A DNA stretch of 64,000 nt. Origin: Tomocerus qinae. Taxonomy: Eukaryota; Arthropoda; Collembola; Entomobryomorpha; Tomoceridae. A model generated the notes under the pieces. That model was given only the letters and a program-made list of their open reading frames with translations, was not told the DNA's origin and ran no database searches. Of the stretch, positions 1-13,280 are shown one piece after another; within the stretch, counting starts at the first letter, position 1, and each line of letters opens with the position of its first letter. Location: assembly GCA_020055645.1 (NCBI GenBank), contig CM034547.1, forward strand, positions 59,460,909-59,524,908, written 5' to 3'. The translations under genes were made by a program, and so were the position numbers.

Positions 1-439
1 AGTCGTCTACTATTGACTCAAACCACTGCGCTATCTATATAGGTAGTATTTTCACCTATAATTGGGATTGCATGCTTGTGTGTAGTGGGATGAGGAGCTG
101 AAGACATAAAATAGATTTCAGCGTAGACCATACAAATAGTAGTATGAAACCAATAAAGACTCCGGCCAAGTCAAGTCAACCAATTTAGCCATTATATGAT
201 TGCTTTGTGTTGCATTACTTGATGTTAGGTCCCGCTTCTATTTTCTGTTGTGTTGCTTTGATGGTGGGAGGGAGGTACTTTGGTTAAGTTATTGTTAGCC
301 TCCGCGGCATTGTACGGACTATGTGTATGTATATTAGATTACAATAAGTATACAAGGGAAACAATACTCGTCTTCGACTCGTACTGTCTTGAGCAATGCC
401 ATAAGCCATTACATCGATATTAGTTTCTACATCCTCTCC

Positions 440-484
440 ATGCCGGATAAAACACGAACAGGAACACCAAAGAAGCTTTACAAG
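440..484 (+). CDS. Candidate first coding exon (15 codons), gene unknown
   Basis: An ATG at 440 opens 15 codons reading MPDKTRTGTPKKLYK and runs straight into AAG|GTGAGT, a consensus 5' splice site, at 484/485. The peptide is basic and has no recognisable domain. No matching downstream exon was found on this strand in the next several kilobases, so if real it starts a gene with a very long first intron that would have to skip over the minus-strand cyclin K gene or contain it. It could equally be a chance ATG upstream of a chance donor. Confidence 0.25.
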
Positions 485-3400
485 GTGAGTTCATCTGATT
501 GCGAATTAAAGTAGAAAAGTACTGCAGTGGTTCGGATATTGAGGAATATGATAATATCATGTGGTTCGGTATAAGAACTCATGCTGCTCGATGCTCTAGT
601 ATTCCCTTTTTTCCTTTGCTACAAAAGAAAAGAGTTGCGGTTGAATGACTATGCTTCAGTTGAACTCACTACGAAACAGTCAACACTAGCCACGGCAAAT
701 GTAGTGTGCAAAAGTTTAGGAAAATAACTACTAGTAAAATAAGGAGCAAACCCTTTAGTTCCTTTTCCATGGATGGATGGATATGGATGGGCTATTATGG
801 CCTTTGGCGGACAGGGAGTCTACCGATAACAGTAGAGAGAAAGGCAGGCTAAAGAGTCCTATGGTTGCAATTGTAACAAATTATTTTTCGTCATGTAAGA
901 CCATAAGTTATATCCATAGAGGTACCTACGTCCTTTTACCATGTCCACATTCCTATGACATATGCCTACCCACCTTGCCCATGTACGAGGAAATACTTTG
1001 CTCTCCTTTTCCATGCTCGACTACTACAAACTTCATAGTGACTTGGCTTGGTTCGCTGCTTTCGGCTCTCTCATGTATTGCAGTTGGCATACATAGCCTA
1101 ATAAGTGTATTTACAGCCCAAAGTGTATTTAGGTGAAATGGGAGACGAGAGAGTGATATAGTACCGTTAAGTCAACTTACGCTACGGCACGCTCTCTGGC
1201 TACATGCTCTGCATACTATATTACTTACTACTACTACCCCCTGTACACTAGTATCTATAAGGTGTGTCCTCTACTAAATGAGAGATTAGAGTTCGAAAAC
1301 TTCCAATCCATGTATATTACACTGTATTTACTCTATCTATCTCTATCTAGGACTGGTTGGAGACCATAATGGTGTTTAGGATTGCAGTACACAGAAAAAA
1401 GTTCCCTCGACTACATACGTATGTAGGCACTAGACACAAGAATAACAATTTCTATTTAGTAGATAGAAAGTAAGAGAAAGTTATCCAACCAGGAAACCTA
1501 TCTATGCATGTACTTTAACTATATAGGGAGAGCTAAATACATATACCCTTTGGATTTGACTGTAAGTTATTGCTTTGGCTTCAGTACAATACAACCCGCC
1601 TGTATATACATATTAGCTATAAGTCACAAAGCAAGTGGTGTACAATACAATCTGCAATAATATCATAGTCGTCGGTTTTCTTTCATACTTTCTCTAACAG
1701 GAGTAAAGGAAATTCGAGGATTCTTTCTATTTCGCCGTATATGAAGGAGAAAGGTAAAAGCGAGAGTGTGAGCCAGTCGGGTGAGGAAGAAGGTTTGGTG
1801 CAGTGCAGGTGTGCCTGTTTTTCTAGCTGTGCACTGCACACACATATAGAGAGTCCTCCACTTCATTTCAGAACGTCCTTCCACTATTTATTCTATAATA
1901 TCACCATATAGTACTCCTGGAGAAACATACATACCTATACATGTATAATGTATACCTAGGCACATATAGTGTAAGTAATGCCAATGCCATGCCAGGGACG
2001 GAAAGGAAGCCAAAATTCAGTTGAGCACACTCTCTGTCTGACTTGACTGTGTACATGTACATCTCTTCCATCTCCACACAGATACTCGATATAGAGGACT
2101 CTAGGGCTACCTACTTATGCTATAATGTCCTATAGTACATATAGCAGATCTGTTCCAGTGGAAAATCCAATATAAATGCATTGCGCTGTTTGGCTTGGTT
2201 TGGCATGCTTTCTTCTCTTGCCTTGGATTGGAGTTGCCCTACTCTACTCCTCTCTCCATCCTTTCTTTCTATTGCGTACTTCTTTCGTGGATTCGGTGCA
2301 ATCCTACTTTGGAGCTATATAGATTAACGCGGCTCCCTCTTAGGATGCTATAATACGGGAGAAAGTTCTAGGGAACATTAGTTAGTTGCATAAAACTCAC
2401 TCTGTCACTCACTACTGAACAGATAGTATGGGAAGAGACCATGTTGATCTTGATCCACCTACCTAACTCTAACTACACATACCGAATCCTATAGAAAAAT
2501 ATGATTTTATGTGTCTAGTACTAGGGGAGGTTAAGCAAAATACTGATTGATATTCTGCGAGGTAGGTATAGTCTATAGAGAAGAGGAAGAGAATGCCCAG
2601 GGAGTTTAATAGTAATCGTGATGGTAAGTAGGCAGATTGGATTGGATTGCAAAAGTATACTTACATAAGAAGGTATATATATTATATAGTGGAGAAGTGT
2701 AAACGTTTAATAGTGGAGAAAGTATTAGAAAGTATAAAATTATAAGGAAGGGGACGGAGATGCTACTACAACGAGTCAAGTGAAAGGAAGTCAAGTCACT
2801 CGGTGTAAGTCTTACAACGCCCTTTGCAGATTCTGCATTGCGGCACCGCCACCACTCATTCATCCTGTCCTCCGACTACAAACTCAACTAAACTGAGAAT
2901 GTGAAAAACAAGAAAGGAGCTGGAGTGTGTTGGAGTTCTGGAAGAGAGACTGGATTCGATGTCGTGCCATGCCATGGCTCACGGCAACTTGTCTCTACGT
3001 CTACCTCCTCCTTCCAGTTCCATGCCCGGCTTCCTTCTCTCTCCCTAATGTAAGTACATAGCTGTCTTTAGCAATAAGTAAGTAGCAGGAGATATATGTA
3101 CTAGTCCGTATAGATATCACAACTATGTAGATACAAATGGCTAATAAACTCTCGGAGTTGGACTGACTTGACTGTATGATGTGATGTGTCGACTCGACCT
3201 GAGCATTCCCTTGGTTTCCTTGGCTTCCCTCCGATTTCCTTGACTATTGTAGTGCGCTCTATTCTAGCTGGAGCACAACTCTGTCCAAACCAGAAGATGT
3301 AAAGGAGAAATTGCATAGATACTCCTAGTTTGTATTAGTTTGTAAAGTAACATAAGCTTGGGCTAAGCTACTCGTCCAGCCCGACCAGGTACTTTCTCCG

Positions 3401-5800
3401 CTTTCACATTCCTACTCTCTACTTTTCTTTCCTAATCTAATTTCCTAATTGAGTAACCCGTCATGATTTATTCTGGGAATCACTTCAGACGCTTCACACT
3501 CCTTAGCTCTCTCACACTACTTTCACTCTCCACTTACATTCATTCGAGACTTAAGTCTTGAAATAGTTGCTTGCAATCGTTTATTTGTAGTCTTCGTGAT
3601 CACTTTGTCCTTCGTGACTTGCTTTAGACTACTATGACCCATGACCAAAGAAACTCAAATCAAATTGTCTTCAGTCTCATTATAGCTACATAAGTACTAC
3701 TACTTACTTTCTCCAAGTATATACTTTCTCCAGCTTTATTTTCTAACTCACTGACTCCCTATACTACTATACAAGTATCTTGACTTTCCCGAAATCCCTT
3801 CACTGTCCGAAATATATTAACTCCATGCATACAGATATATGTACATTAGGTACAAACGGACGTCTGTGTACGGGAAAACACTTGGAAAATTTATTTTTCC
3901 TGTCTTATCTTGCCAAACGATTTTCTCGTCATGGTACAGGCTTCCACTTCTTATTCCGCACTCGCGACTACTCGAATGACCTCCTATCTTCAATTATACT
4001 CCCTTACCTTGGTATTGTCCTCTCATTTCATTCAGAGTGACTTTCTTTTTACCTTTTGCCAGACCATAGAATCTTTCAAATCGATTATGTATTCCTTCAA
4101 TTTCTCCTACCGCTTAGTACCAAGAAATTACGTAGGCATTGCCATACACTTACATTGCTTCCCCATTTCACTCCCATATGTAGTAGATGCTTCTTTAAAA
4201 GTCCAAACGACCTAATGTATGTGAGTGATGTCAAGGGAAAAGTCGCATTGAAAGTAGTAAATAGCAATCCGTGCTTTATATTCGCAGTAGGTATGCCATT
4301 CCCGGCCCCATTTCCTAAATTGAAACATATACTCAAACAAACGCATACAACATTAGATATACTTATCGTGTAGTAGCTAGACGAAAACCGATAAAAGGAG
4401 CTCTGCAGTCAAACTCTGACACACACATACTACATAAACCATAACTATTTTTAGATATACACAAGGGTTAGACATATAAATAAATACCAATACACTTAAT
4501 GTTACCTCATGCCACTGCTCCCACTGAAATTTCTTATGATATGATGTAGTCTTTTTTATTGCACCCAAAAATAGCAAGAGATTCCTTTCAATCAGGTATC
4601 GACAACCTTAATTATAGGGAGAAAAATACATCAAATAACTGCAAGAAAAAGAAGATCGCAGCCCGTAGACGAGCTTACTATATTAATAATATAATTTATT
4701 AGCATATGCTATAATGTTAAGTAATAGCAAATTTAATTAACGTATCCTACTCAAATGTGGAGCATTCGTTTTTTACAAAGGAAGCTCGTACATACATTAA
4801 TACATATATACTACAGTGCTTAAGTATAGCTGTGTACAAAGAATATCCTTGATCATGTGCTAGAAAATGTATAATGGTACAAAACCCAACAGCAGCATTG
4901 GATTTTGCCTAGAAAAAGTATCTACCTGCATGAGTACCTAATAATATATGCAGGAGATTTACATAAAATGTAGGTACGTAACGTGCCATGCCAGTGGTAA
5001 GTGTATGTATCAATGGCGTTATAAAGCAAAGAGGTAAAAGTAAAGTAAGGCTTCATTGCAGTGGTTGATGAAGTGCGTCAGCAATATTTTTGAGGAGTCT
5101 GCATTCTGCAGGTGCCTTTTCGCAACACAATACAATATGAAATACAATGGATACAATAGAATGACTTGAACTAGCCTTGCTTTGCTCAATTCTATTCTTT
5201 CACTTTTTTCTTTCGACTCCCTTCCCTTGTCTCTCTTACAATAAGTAAAAGACTAGAGCTTCTCTACATATAGTGAGTCTAGAGAGACAAGAGAAAGAGA
5301 AGGAAAGAAGGATCTGTGCACACAAACTGCTATATATATAGCCATAATAATATACTATATAAACATAATAGCTACTACATTCAGACTTGGTTGTTGGTTG
5401 CATGTATGTTGGTTTAGTTATATAGGAGACAAGACACTAGACAGGGAAAGTACACAGCATAAACACAGTTATGGTTTTAGCATGCTGTATGATTACACAG
5501 TGGTTGGAGTGTAGTAGTATGTAGAGTATGTGTAGTAGTAGTATGTAGGGATACGGCAATGGACTGGAGCTAAATGAAGTGGATGGATAAATTGCTGTTT
5601 TATATGTGCTGAGATGCAGCGTACCTTATGTGGAGTATAGAGGATAATTATGTTTGTGCTCTTATGATATGAGCATATGGATGTGTATATGAGGAATGGA
5701 GAGGCGTTGCTAGAAACAGTGGGGAGAATATGGCATGACACTCTCTGTATGATGGCATGGACATGATGAGATCCTCTGGAGAGATGCTGCTGGAGCTGGC

Positions 5801-5938
5801 ATGGCATGGCATCCAGTAGAAAGTGGAATGAAAGTAGATGAGAGCACTCGGCGAGGAGAGCAGACGTTTCCGAACGGAGCAGAAGACTGGAGAAGTCCTG
5901 GAGAAATAAGAGTGGGAGCGAACAGACGCTCTACATAT
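5801..5938 (+). CDS. Candidate first coding exon (46 codons), gene unknown
   Basis: An open frame of 46 codons from an ATG at 5801 ends exactly at ACATAT|GTAAGT, a strong donor, in phase 0. The stretch is clearly richer in G+C than its surroundings and its codons look less biased to A/T, which is the only composition signal in the first 8.9 kb. The peptide (starting MAWHPVESGMKVDE) is charged and hydrophilic and matches nothing I recognise. Downstream partner exons were not found, so this may be a 5' exon of an unseen gene, a transcribed promoter region, or chance. Confidence 0.22.
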
Positions 5939-8900
5939 GTAAGTACTACTACTATATATTATAGGAGTATATATAGTAGTCGGTTGAGTTGCACTGTGCT
6001 ACTGTACTGCACATTGCACGGGCTGGTGGTGGTGAAATATCGTTTTCCAAGAGACTGACGATTTGAGCGGATGAAGGAAGCGGTGGCAAGGGTGGAGCTG
6101 CCATTGCCGCATCAAGCCGCCAACCGCCCTGCCGATCTTTTTTCCTATTTGATATAGAGAGATATGAGTGAAAGTAAGAATTGGATTTAATACGTTAGTA
6201 AGTGAAGTCAAGTCGAGTTAGCTCTCAGCTCGGTGACTAACATCATCTGTAAGTCCAGTTGAGTTTCTTTGTGCCTTCGTTTAAAAGTAGGTGAGAGGAG
6301 ATAGATGCTTGTATGGGGTACTTAGGAGAAAGAAAGAAAGAGGGAAAGTGGGAACTAGGACAGTCGCTGTATCTGTACTGGGCTACTGTGCTAGTGATTA
6401 TTAGATAAGAAGGAAAGCAGATCAGAGGAGGAAAAGAGTTGGGTACATGTGCCAAGGAATCCACAGGGTGACCGGCAGTCTCTCTTCTCTTCGTTCCGTC
6501 ATGGTTAATCTATGATGCTGGCTCTCCCGCTTCGCTTTTTGTCCGAATTGGCAATTCTCAGTTCATATACTAGTACACAGCACACTCGTACATTACATCT
6601 GCATTTACACTACATGCCATTAGTAAGGCCACGCCATGTCATGTAGACTATAATATTTGCTGTATATACTATACTTAGCTCTGAAATAGATGCTCATTCT
6701 ATGCGTCCATAGATCTTTTCTTTACAACTCTCTCGTCTCCACTCTGTTCTGAGGCTATGACTCTTTTTCCTTCTTCCTGGGCTCCTTTTGGGCAGAGGAA
6801 AAGGAATGGGAATGCAATGCACTTATGTATATATTAGTAGTCAGACGGATCGGACGGGGGAAAATACATAAAAACTAAAGACCAGAGATCGTAAAGGATG
6901 TCCGCTAGGAACTTCTGCATCATGCAGAGAGTTACTACTACAAAACTACAAACGAAATGCCCAATGCGCCATTTATGTCCGCAGAGTTGGGGGAGGACGA
7001 GAGAAGGGAACGTTGCTTCAGACCCAACACTAACACTGCATTAACATCAGCATCTGGCTTAAGTAATATCAAATAACACACACAACTATCCTTTAATGCT
7101 TTTATGCTTAATTGTAAACCGGAGAGAGAGCAGGGAAACTGAGCCGAGCCAACAACGGACGGATTATCTCGCGAAATTAAACAATTTTCCAACAATACAC
7201 AACTGAATCATTCATGTGGATCCGTTAATGGGCGGCATAGCACGCTAAAAACAAAAGAAAATTCTCTCCGATCTCCCTCACACACCCAAACTTTACAGAA
7301 AATAAAATATATTTTTACTAGCCTGGATTTGTGTACTGATACGAAATGAAACAGCGTAATCTATTTTCCTTTACCGCAATAATGTCACTGAGCTTAGCAA
7401 ACTTTTAGCACATTTTATGCTAAATATTAGATGCACATTTAACTGTATACTACGTTTTACAAACTATATATATATACACTCCCAGTTAAATAATAGTAAT
7501 GTATACTATTATTAGCACACTACATAATACATGTTTGCATGTGTACCCAAATATCGGTTAAACTAACACACACACGTTTAATTTTATCGAATCCAGTTAC
7601 CTGAGGATATGTGCTCGTGCACCATAAACTACATGCCACTAAGATATCAACCAGTTCTACAGCTACAGCCACAGATATGCATAATACATACTATAAACTA
7701 TTGTGTTACACTAAAAACCCCCAAGATATAAACACTACACTATTCATGCTTAATTATTTTACCTTGAATTTCTAACCCGAATATCTACCTTTTTATTGCA
7801 GTTTCGCGATAAGCAAACCTTAAATCTGACACTGCCGTGTAATCATGGTTGTAATATTTTTCGATAACGTTACTCGTACTAACTCTAAAACAGGACATAT
7901 GCTTCACTACTACCAGTCTTACATTTTATTTTATGAGTCCGAGACAAGACAGACAAAGTAACTACGCTCACTCTACAATATGTATGAACCAAAACTACAT
8001 TATTCGATCTAACAAGCTTGTAGCTTTGATACTTCTTTATGCTACGCTTCTCCGTTTCTGTCTCTACTCTACTATCTGGACATGGACACCACGAACCCAA
8101 AGTTCTATTTGGTATGCATTTCAACAGATTTCATTCAATACATGTCTGCCGAGACTCTGACTTGAACTAGACGAGGCTGAATAACTCTATAAAACGATCT
8201 AAGTAGGTAGAATAGATATCGAGCAATATATTACTTCTGTAGCTAGGAGCTAAGGGTAGTTGAAGGTAGCTTATCTTTTTATAGCTTACGATAGATAGTA
8301 TAGTATGACTATTTGGACCTACTGCACCAAAATGCATCTAATAAATTCTTTATGAAATGTCACTGTTCTAATGGAAATCTAAATTAGAGAGCACAATAGA
8401 CTAATAGTAGAGCAGCAGTCTAAACGATGAAGATGAGGCAATGGAGACTGGCAACCTATTCTTTAATTAATTTTGGCGTAGGTAAAAGCATTCCGTAGAG
8501 AGGAAGTTATTAACAGAAAGGAAGGTAAAGTACAATTCGTGCATCCAAACAAAACCAGGACAAACCTTAAAATATATAATTGCCTTACCACCTAAACCAA
8601 CCATTACAAAATGATTTAGTACTAACTACCTTCACTAGTAAAACAATGAAACAACGGAGAGTTGTAAAAATCAAAGCCCAAGAACGCACGGAAAATTCCA
8701 ATTAGTGATGCTGTAAAGACATATATTTCTCCTGTTTGCGCAATACAGACATAGTCCTGCGGCAAAAATCCCACAGACTTAAAATAGTTGTACACGTAAG
8801 TAAGTGCATTTCTTCCCAAGAACGAACAAAGCATTTACGAATATAAATAAAAGTAAATGATATAATCAACGAATACAAAATACAAATGGTGTAACTCCTA

Positions 8901-8956
8901 AATCAAATACATATATACAAAGGAATACCTCCTTAGACATTAAACAATTAAACTTG

Positions 8957-11666
8957 TTACTTTGGAGGTGGCGGAGGTTGGTAGCTCCTCGTGCTAGGCA
9001 ATGGAGGTGGCGGGTAGTAAGGTTGTCCAGGAGGATAATTTGGAGGTGGAATTGCTGAAGTAGGGCCGCTTCCTTTAGAAAATGTCCCTGGAACAGAAGG
9101 GCCCGGCGGAGGAGCACCATAAGAGATTCCTGGCATGGGTGGCGGGTAATTAAATGGTACAGGAGGAGCATTGTGACTATGATAGGATGCTGAGGGTGGA
9201 GGCACTGCTCCAGGCATCGTGGGAGTCATCGCAGCTACAGGTGTAGAAGTCTTTGATGATCCAGCTGCGACGCCACAAAAATAAGATCAAAAATTAGCAA
9301 GTCAGATCACTACTGTAAAGTAAAACTCACGCTTTTGTATTGTTAGAATGCATGCTGCATTAACTATACCTATTGGAGTGGATGGGCCCGTTAAAGGGGA
9401 GTTTTGAGCAGAATGAAAATGAGGAGGGAGACCAATTCCGGATGCTTTCGGTGGAGGCGATTCGCTTGGTGTTGGATTTTGGGTTTGAGAATATAAATCA
9501 AGTACTTGGTGGCAAATGTCTTCCAGTAATTCTATGGTCATGTCTTCCACAAACATATCCCACCATCTAAGGTGATCACCTGTTCTTCCATTCCAGTCTA
9601 CAACTTCGAACTTACTTAGCTTACCAGCTAAATACATCAAGGCGATTGCGATGATCTCCGGTTCCCACTGAAGGCACAATGTGGTGCAAAGACTGCAAAT
9701 GAACAAAATTACAAGCATAATCCTTTATTACTAGTTTCAGTATACGTTTTGTTCTAGGAAATTAAATGACTGTTTCAAGAAATTATATTCAACAATAAAT
9801 AATAAATAATAATATAATATATGCCACCATGAACAACAGTTACAAAAAATGTATATTAGTATGTGTAGTATGTAGTATGTGTGTTGTTGTAGATGTGTAA
9901 GTATATTAACAAAATGTTAATATACTTACAATTACAAACAATCAGTTTTTCTGCCTTTAGTTTTAATATTCGTTAATAACCCAGTTCGTGGGTCTTACAC
10001 AAGAGTTTTTCTTCAGACATGTTTTGAACGATTTTTGAACCATTTTCTAAAGTTTTCTAATACTGCAGATTCTACTTAGCAAAAACACAGACCATGAACT
10101 GGTCCAAACTGTTCATATTCACTGAATAAAACATAGGTAGTTCCTACCAGCTTCAAAGTGAGTCATACAGACATTAAAGATGCATTAAAACGGATAAGAT
10201 TCATTAAAAAATCAATCCTGACCTATCGGGCTTATTTGTTATAATAGAATTTTCTTCTTTCCCTTTATATCTATTAAAGGTACATACTATCAAATAATAG
10301 AACTCCATGATGTAAAACTGTAAAAGAGAAATGAGTAATAACAGGAAATTAAAGTCAATCGATAAGAATTCAGACCAAAATTTACTTACTATTTTCACCA
10401 CGCTAAATCAAAAAGCGCACTGCTTTAGAGAACACAAAGGTTGATTTCAATTTTAATTGTGATAGCGAAAGTTGGTATTTACATAAGATTAGCAAAAGGC
10501 ATATCGTTTAATCGTAACCATTTATTGAAATTCAAGCGTTCAATTTTATATCAAGCACATATACAGCTGAATTTCGGTGAGTGCTGCGTAAAATAGCAAA
10601 AGCGAAATTTTTGCTATGTGAAAAAATATTTTTTGGATTTCGGGAGGAGGGGAGCCTTAGATTGGAAGTGGAAAGCCCCTCAATATGTCCTTGTATTTAT
10701 GTACCTGTCATTTACAAAAGTCCATGCCATCTGAACCATTTTTTGAAGTCGAGTTTTATCCCCTTTCAGACATTTCGCGTACTGAAGCAGAAATGTGTAC
10801 GGATGCTCAACTTGAAGATCAAACTTAATTGTCTGAAGAAGAATACGCTCCAGTGTCATCACTTCTTCCTAAAATACATATCCGAAATAAATTATTATCC
10901 CGGATCCCGATTACAATAATTGACTAAATTGAATGCTAATTACATTGTAATTGACTAATCTCATAAAAAAAACTTTATTTACACTGTAGATTATTGCCTG
11001 TCAAATCAAACTTAATTAATATTAAAGCTATATTACTAATATCCAGCTTTATCACATACAAAGGAATTTCGGATGTCTCCACCAAACTGAGCAAACTTAT
11101 TATCAGGTAGCAAATCTCTGGCCCATTTAATTACATCTTTACATTTCTTCGGCGTTTCTTCAACTTTTCCAGCCAAAAATAGACAAGCACATGAAGTAGG
11201 CTGCAAACCGAGTAAACATGATGAAATAATTTAGACTGACAGATTTGATAATCCTTACTCATTACCAAAGCTTAAAAAGTACAAAAGACTATGGCGGTAA
11301 TTAAATACTGCACAAATGAAAAAAATTGAAATATGCAGTCTCTGCGGTCACATTTAACACAAAAAGAATACTGCAGTAATTTTTTTCAAATATTTCAATA
11401 GTAGACTTGTGATTTACTTCATATTAAAAAAAAGTGTATGTTCTTACATATCTTGGAAAATCTTGAAACGTGTGTTGCATATAAAAACGGTGGAAATATA
11501 CAACTCCTGTAGCCATAGTCGTCAGACTGAGCTTCATAGCAGTACCCATGTCGATAATAAATCTAGCTCCTTCACGACGGTACCGTGCTTCTAATTCTGA
11601 ATCCATACCCATTACAGTGGAAGGAGTTTGTCGTAACTCTTTCTTCTCATAATACCACCGAGGCAT
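8957..11666 (-). CDS. CCNK: Cyclin K
   Basis: Regulatory cyclin that partners CDK12/CDK13, which phosphorylate the RNA polymerase II C-terminal domain in the nucleus. Five exons on the minus strand, all phases agreeing: 11448-11666, 11060-11200, 10705-10868, 9331-9692 and 9264-8957, giving 397 residues. The N-terminal cyclin box carries [22 protein letters not shown] and the FHRFY motif; the next exon has [17 protein letters not shown]; the third has [19 protein letters not shown] and [12 protein letters not shown]; the fourth has [19 protein letters not shown] and [13 protein letters not shown]. These match cyclin K closely and cyclin T less well. The tail (about residues 255-397) is rich in proline and glycine, as in vertebrate cyclin K, but much shorter than the vertebrate tail. 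The start is placed at the ATG at 11666, just after a possible acceptor; a 5' exon at 11941-11991 could add 17 residues in frame. Confidence 0.95.
9896..9930. repeat. Perfect 15-bp hairpin in cyclin K intron
   Basis: Inside the large intron 9693-10704, TGTAAGTATATTAAC (9896-9910) is followed after 5 nt by its exact reverse complement (9916-9930). The stem is AT-rich and lies beside TATGTGTAG-type short repeats. It is not linked to any splice site of the gene model. Confidence 0.6.
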
Positions 11667-11940
11667 CTTGTTGGAAACTTGGACAGTAAACAAAATGGGC
11701 AAATCGTCACAGATAACAGTAGTCAGCAGTCAGGGGATGAAAATAACTTATTATTATGTATGATGATGATGTATGATTGAGTTGCTTGAAATATGTCGGG
11801 CAAATCCTTTCACCTTTCCCTAATGAAATTTATAAGTGGAAATATTAACTTAAATGGAGTATAACTGAAAGTATAAATGAAAATGAAATAAAATATGTAC
11901 TTCTTAAAACAATAAAATTCACAATTTAAAAAATACTTAC

Positions 11941-11991
11941 AATTGCCGGAACCGGAACCAGGCTAATATTTATGAACTCCTCACTCGGCAT
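11941..11991 (-). CDS. CCNK: Possible alternative 5' exon of cyclin K
   Basis: Reading leftwards from an ATG at 11991, 17 codons (MPSEEFINISLVPVPAI) run into a good donor (GTAAGT) at 11940. The phase is 0, and an AG lies immediately before the cyclin K ATG at 11666, so joining the two would extend the protein in frame without a stop. The exon may instead be 5' UTR with a short upstream frame. Its position directly upstream of cyclin K and its clean donor make it likely to belong to that transcript. Confidence 0.45.
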
Positions 11992-12379
11992 TAACTGCTA
12001 CTGCCAACTGCTAATTTACAGTTTTAAACACTATCTTAAAAATTTCCGTGATAGGAATTTCTAACCTTCATCTAATGGCCAATTATTGAAACATGCAAAA
12101 TAGTTTTTCTGATAGAGTACAACATATTCAAAAAACAATCAACTATGATTCATGGTTTGTCACTTGCCCTGTGAATGTGAACGATTGTTGTGAACACTGA
12201 AGTATACTCCAATTCCAATCTTTAAATAAAGCCGCTTTGATAACACAACATTACTTTCGCTAAGTCCAAGTGAAACTTGGCCGACAAGGTACATGATGTA
12301 ACAAATTTTGTTATCTCATGCTCATTCTCAACCTCTCAGAGATTGTGTGATCAAAAACGTAGGAACATCTCTCACATTA

Positions 12380-12545
12380 CAGGCACGAATCCAAAGGGGG
12401 GGGGGCCTGGCGGCCCCTCCTAAATCCCAAGAAAAATAGAATTTTTTGGTTAAAAAAGGGTAAAAGTAGAAAAAATTTTCCCGAAAATGGTTTAATACTA
12501 TTTTTTGTTGTGCCTCCCTTGGCCAAATTCCTGGATACGTGCCTG
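12380..12545. repeat. Short MITE-like element with 13-14 bp inverted ends
   Basis: CAGGCACGAATCCA near 12380-12393 is mirrored by TGGATACGTGCCTG near 12531-12544, so about 165 bp is bounded by imperfect inverted ends. Just inside the left end is a run of nine or more G followed by a short G/C palindrome (GGCCTGGCGGCC). No coding potential. This looks like a non-autonomous DNA element; no clear target duplication was seen. Confidence 0.5.
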
Positions 12546-12584
12546 CTATATTATAACCACAATCTAAAATATCTATATATAATT

Positions 12585-12805
12585 ATCTGTGTATGTACGT
12601 GGTAGACTGGGAGGGATAGGAGACCTGGAGAGACATCATAATAATGGCTCGTACTAGTTTTAATCGACCGTACTATAGTAGTGCCATCTCTCTAGTTATT
12701 GCCGTTTAGTAATTATCATGTAATTATGACCACAGATATCCCTCTCAGTCTAGTCTGACAGAGCCATTATTATATCCCTCCCAATCTACCATATGTATGT
12801 ATGTA
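12585..12805. repeat. MITE-like inverted-repeat element, about 220 bp
   Basis: The left arm (about 12588-12618, TGTATGTACGTGGTAGACTG then GGAGGGATA) is the near reverse complement of the right arm (about 12770-12803, TATATCCCTCCCAATCTACC then ATATGTATGTA). The interior also carries matching fragments (AATAATGGCTC against GAGCCATTATT). It codes for nothing and is best read as a small foldback transposon remnant. Confidence 0.6.
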
Positions 12806-13280
12806 AGTATGTACGTTTGGTAGGGAAAGGAGAGCCTAAAAGTAAAATGTGCATGTCCAAAATAACGAAAATTGAAATATTGAAAACGTATTGTATTAAA
12901 CAATAAGCTTGATAAGGCAAAACATTCAACCAAATTTTCATAAGCATGTCAACAAAATATCTTATATAAAGTGACTCTAAACTGGTACCCGTTGACCAAC
13001 CCGTTGACTAGCTTTTAGGGCACTATTAAGAAAGACAGCTTACAAGAACCGCTAACGATATCTGTTAAATAATGTCATGTCATGGATACGATTGATACTA
13101 AATTAATATTGTGTTTTGTTACAAATATGTTATAATACGAACTGTCTGATAGAAAATGAGTTAGTTATGCATGAGACGAGCTACTGGTAGGATGTTCGCA
13201 GAGAGGAACGGTGAAATAGAATAATAAAATCAATTAATTTCGTTATTATGGTTTCACGCAAAGATTGATCCTATCTAATA

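Larger units (their letters stand above)
1..8956. other. Unassigned non-coding stretch left of cyclin K
   Basis: I see no recognisable protein in this 9 kb. It is rich in TA-type simple sequence and short open frames that look random in composition. Two short frames ending in consensus splice donors (440-484 and 5801-5938, plus strand) are listed separately as weak candidate first exons. The right end should hold the 3' UTR of the minus-strand cyclin K gene. The stretch could be a long intron of a gene lying mostly outside the window, or intergenic DNA; the sequence does not decide. Confidence 0.5.

Noticed and set aside
777..1136. 119-codon frame near the left edge
   Set aside because: Composition is random, there are no splice signals at its ends, and it contains long runs of aromatic and Ser/Thr residues typical of translated AT-rich spacer.
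8622..8834. 70-codon minus-strand frame downstream of cyclin K
   Set aside because: Lies where the cyclin K 3' UTR is expected; hydrophobic but without a domain or a start context that convinces me.
9373..9570. 65-codon plus-strand frame
   Set aside because: Antisense shadow of the fourth cyclin K exon.
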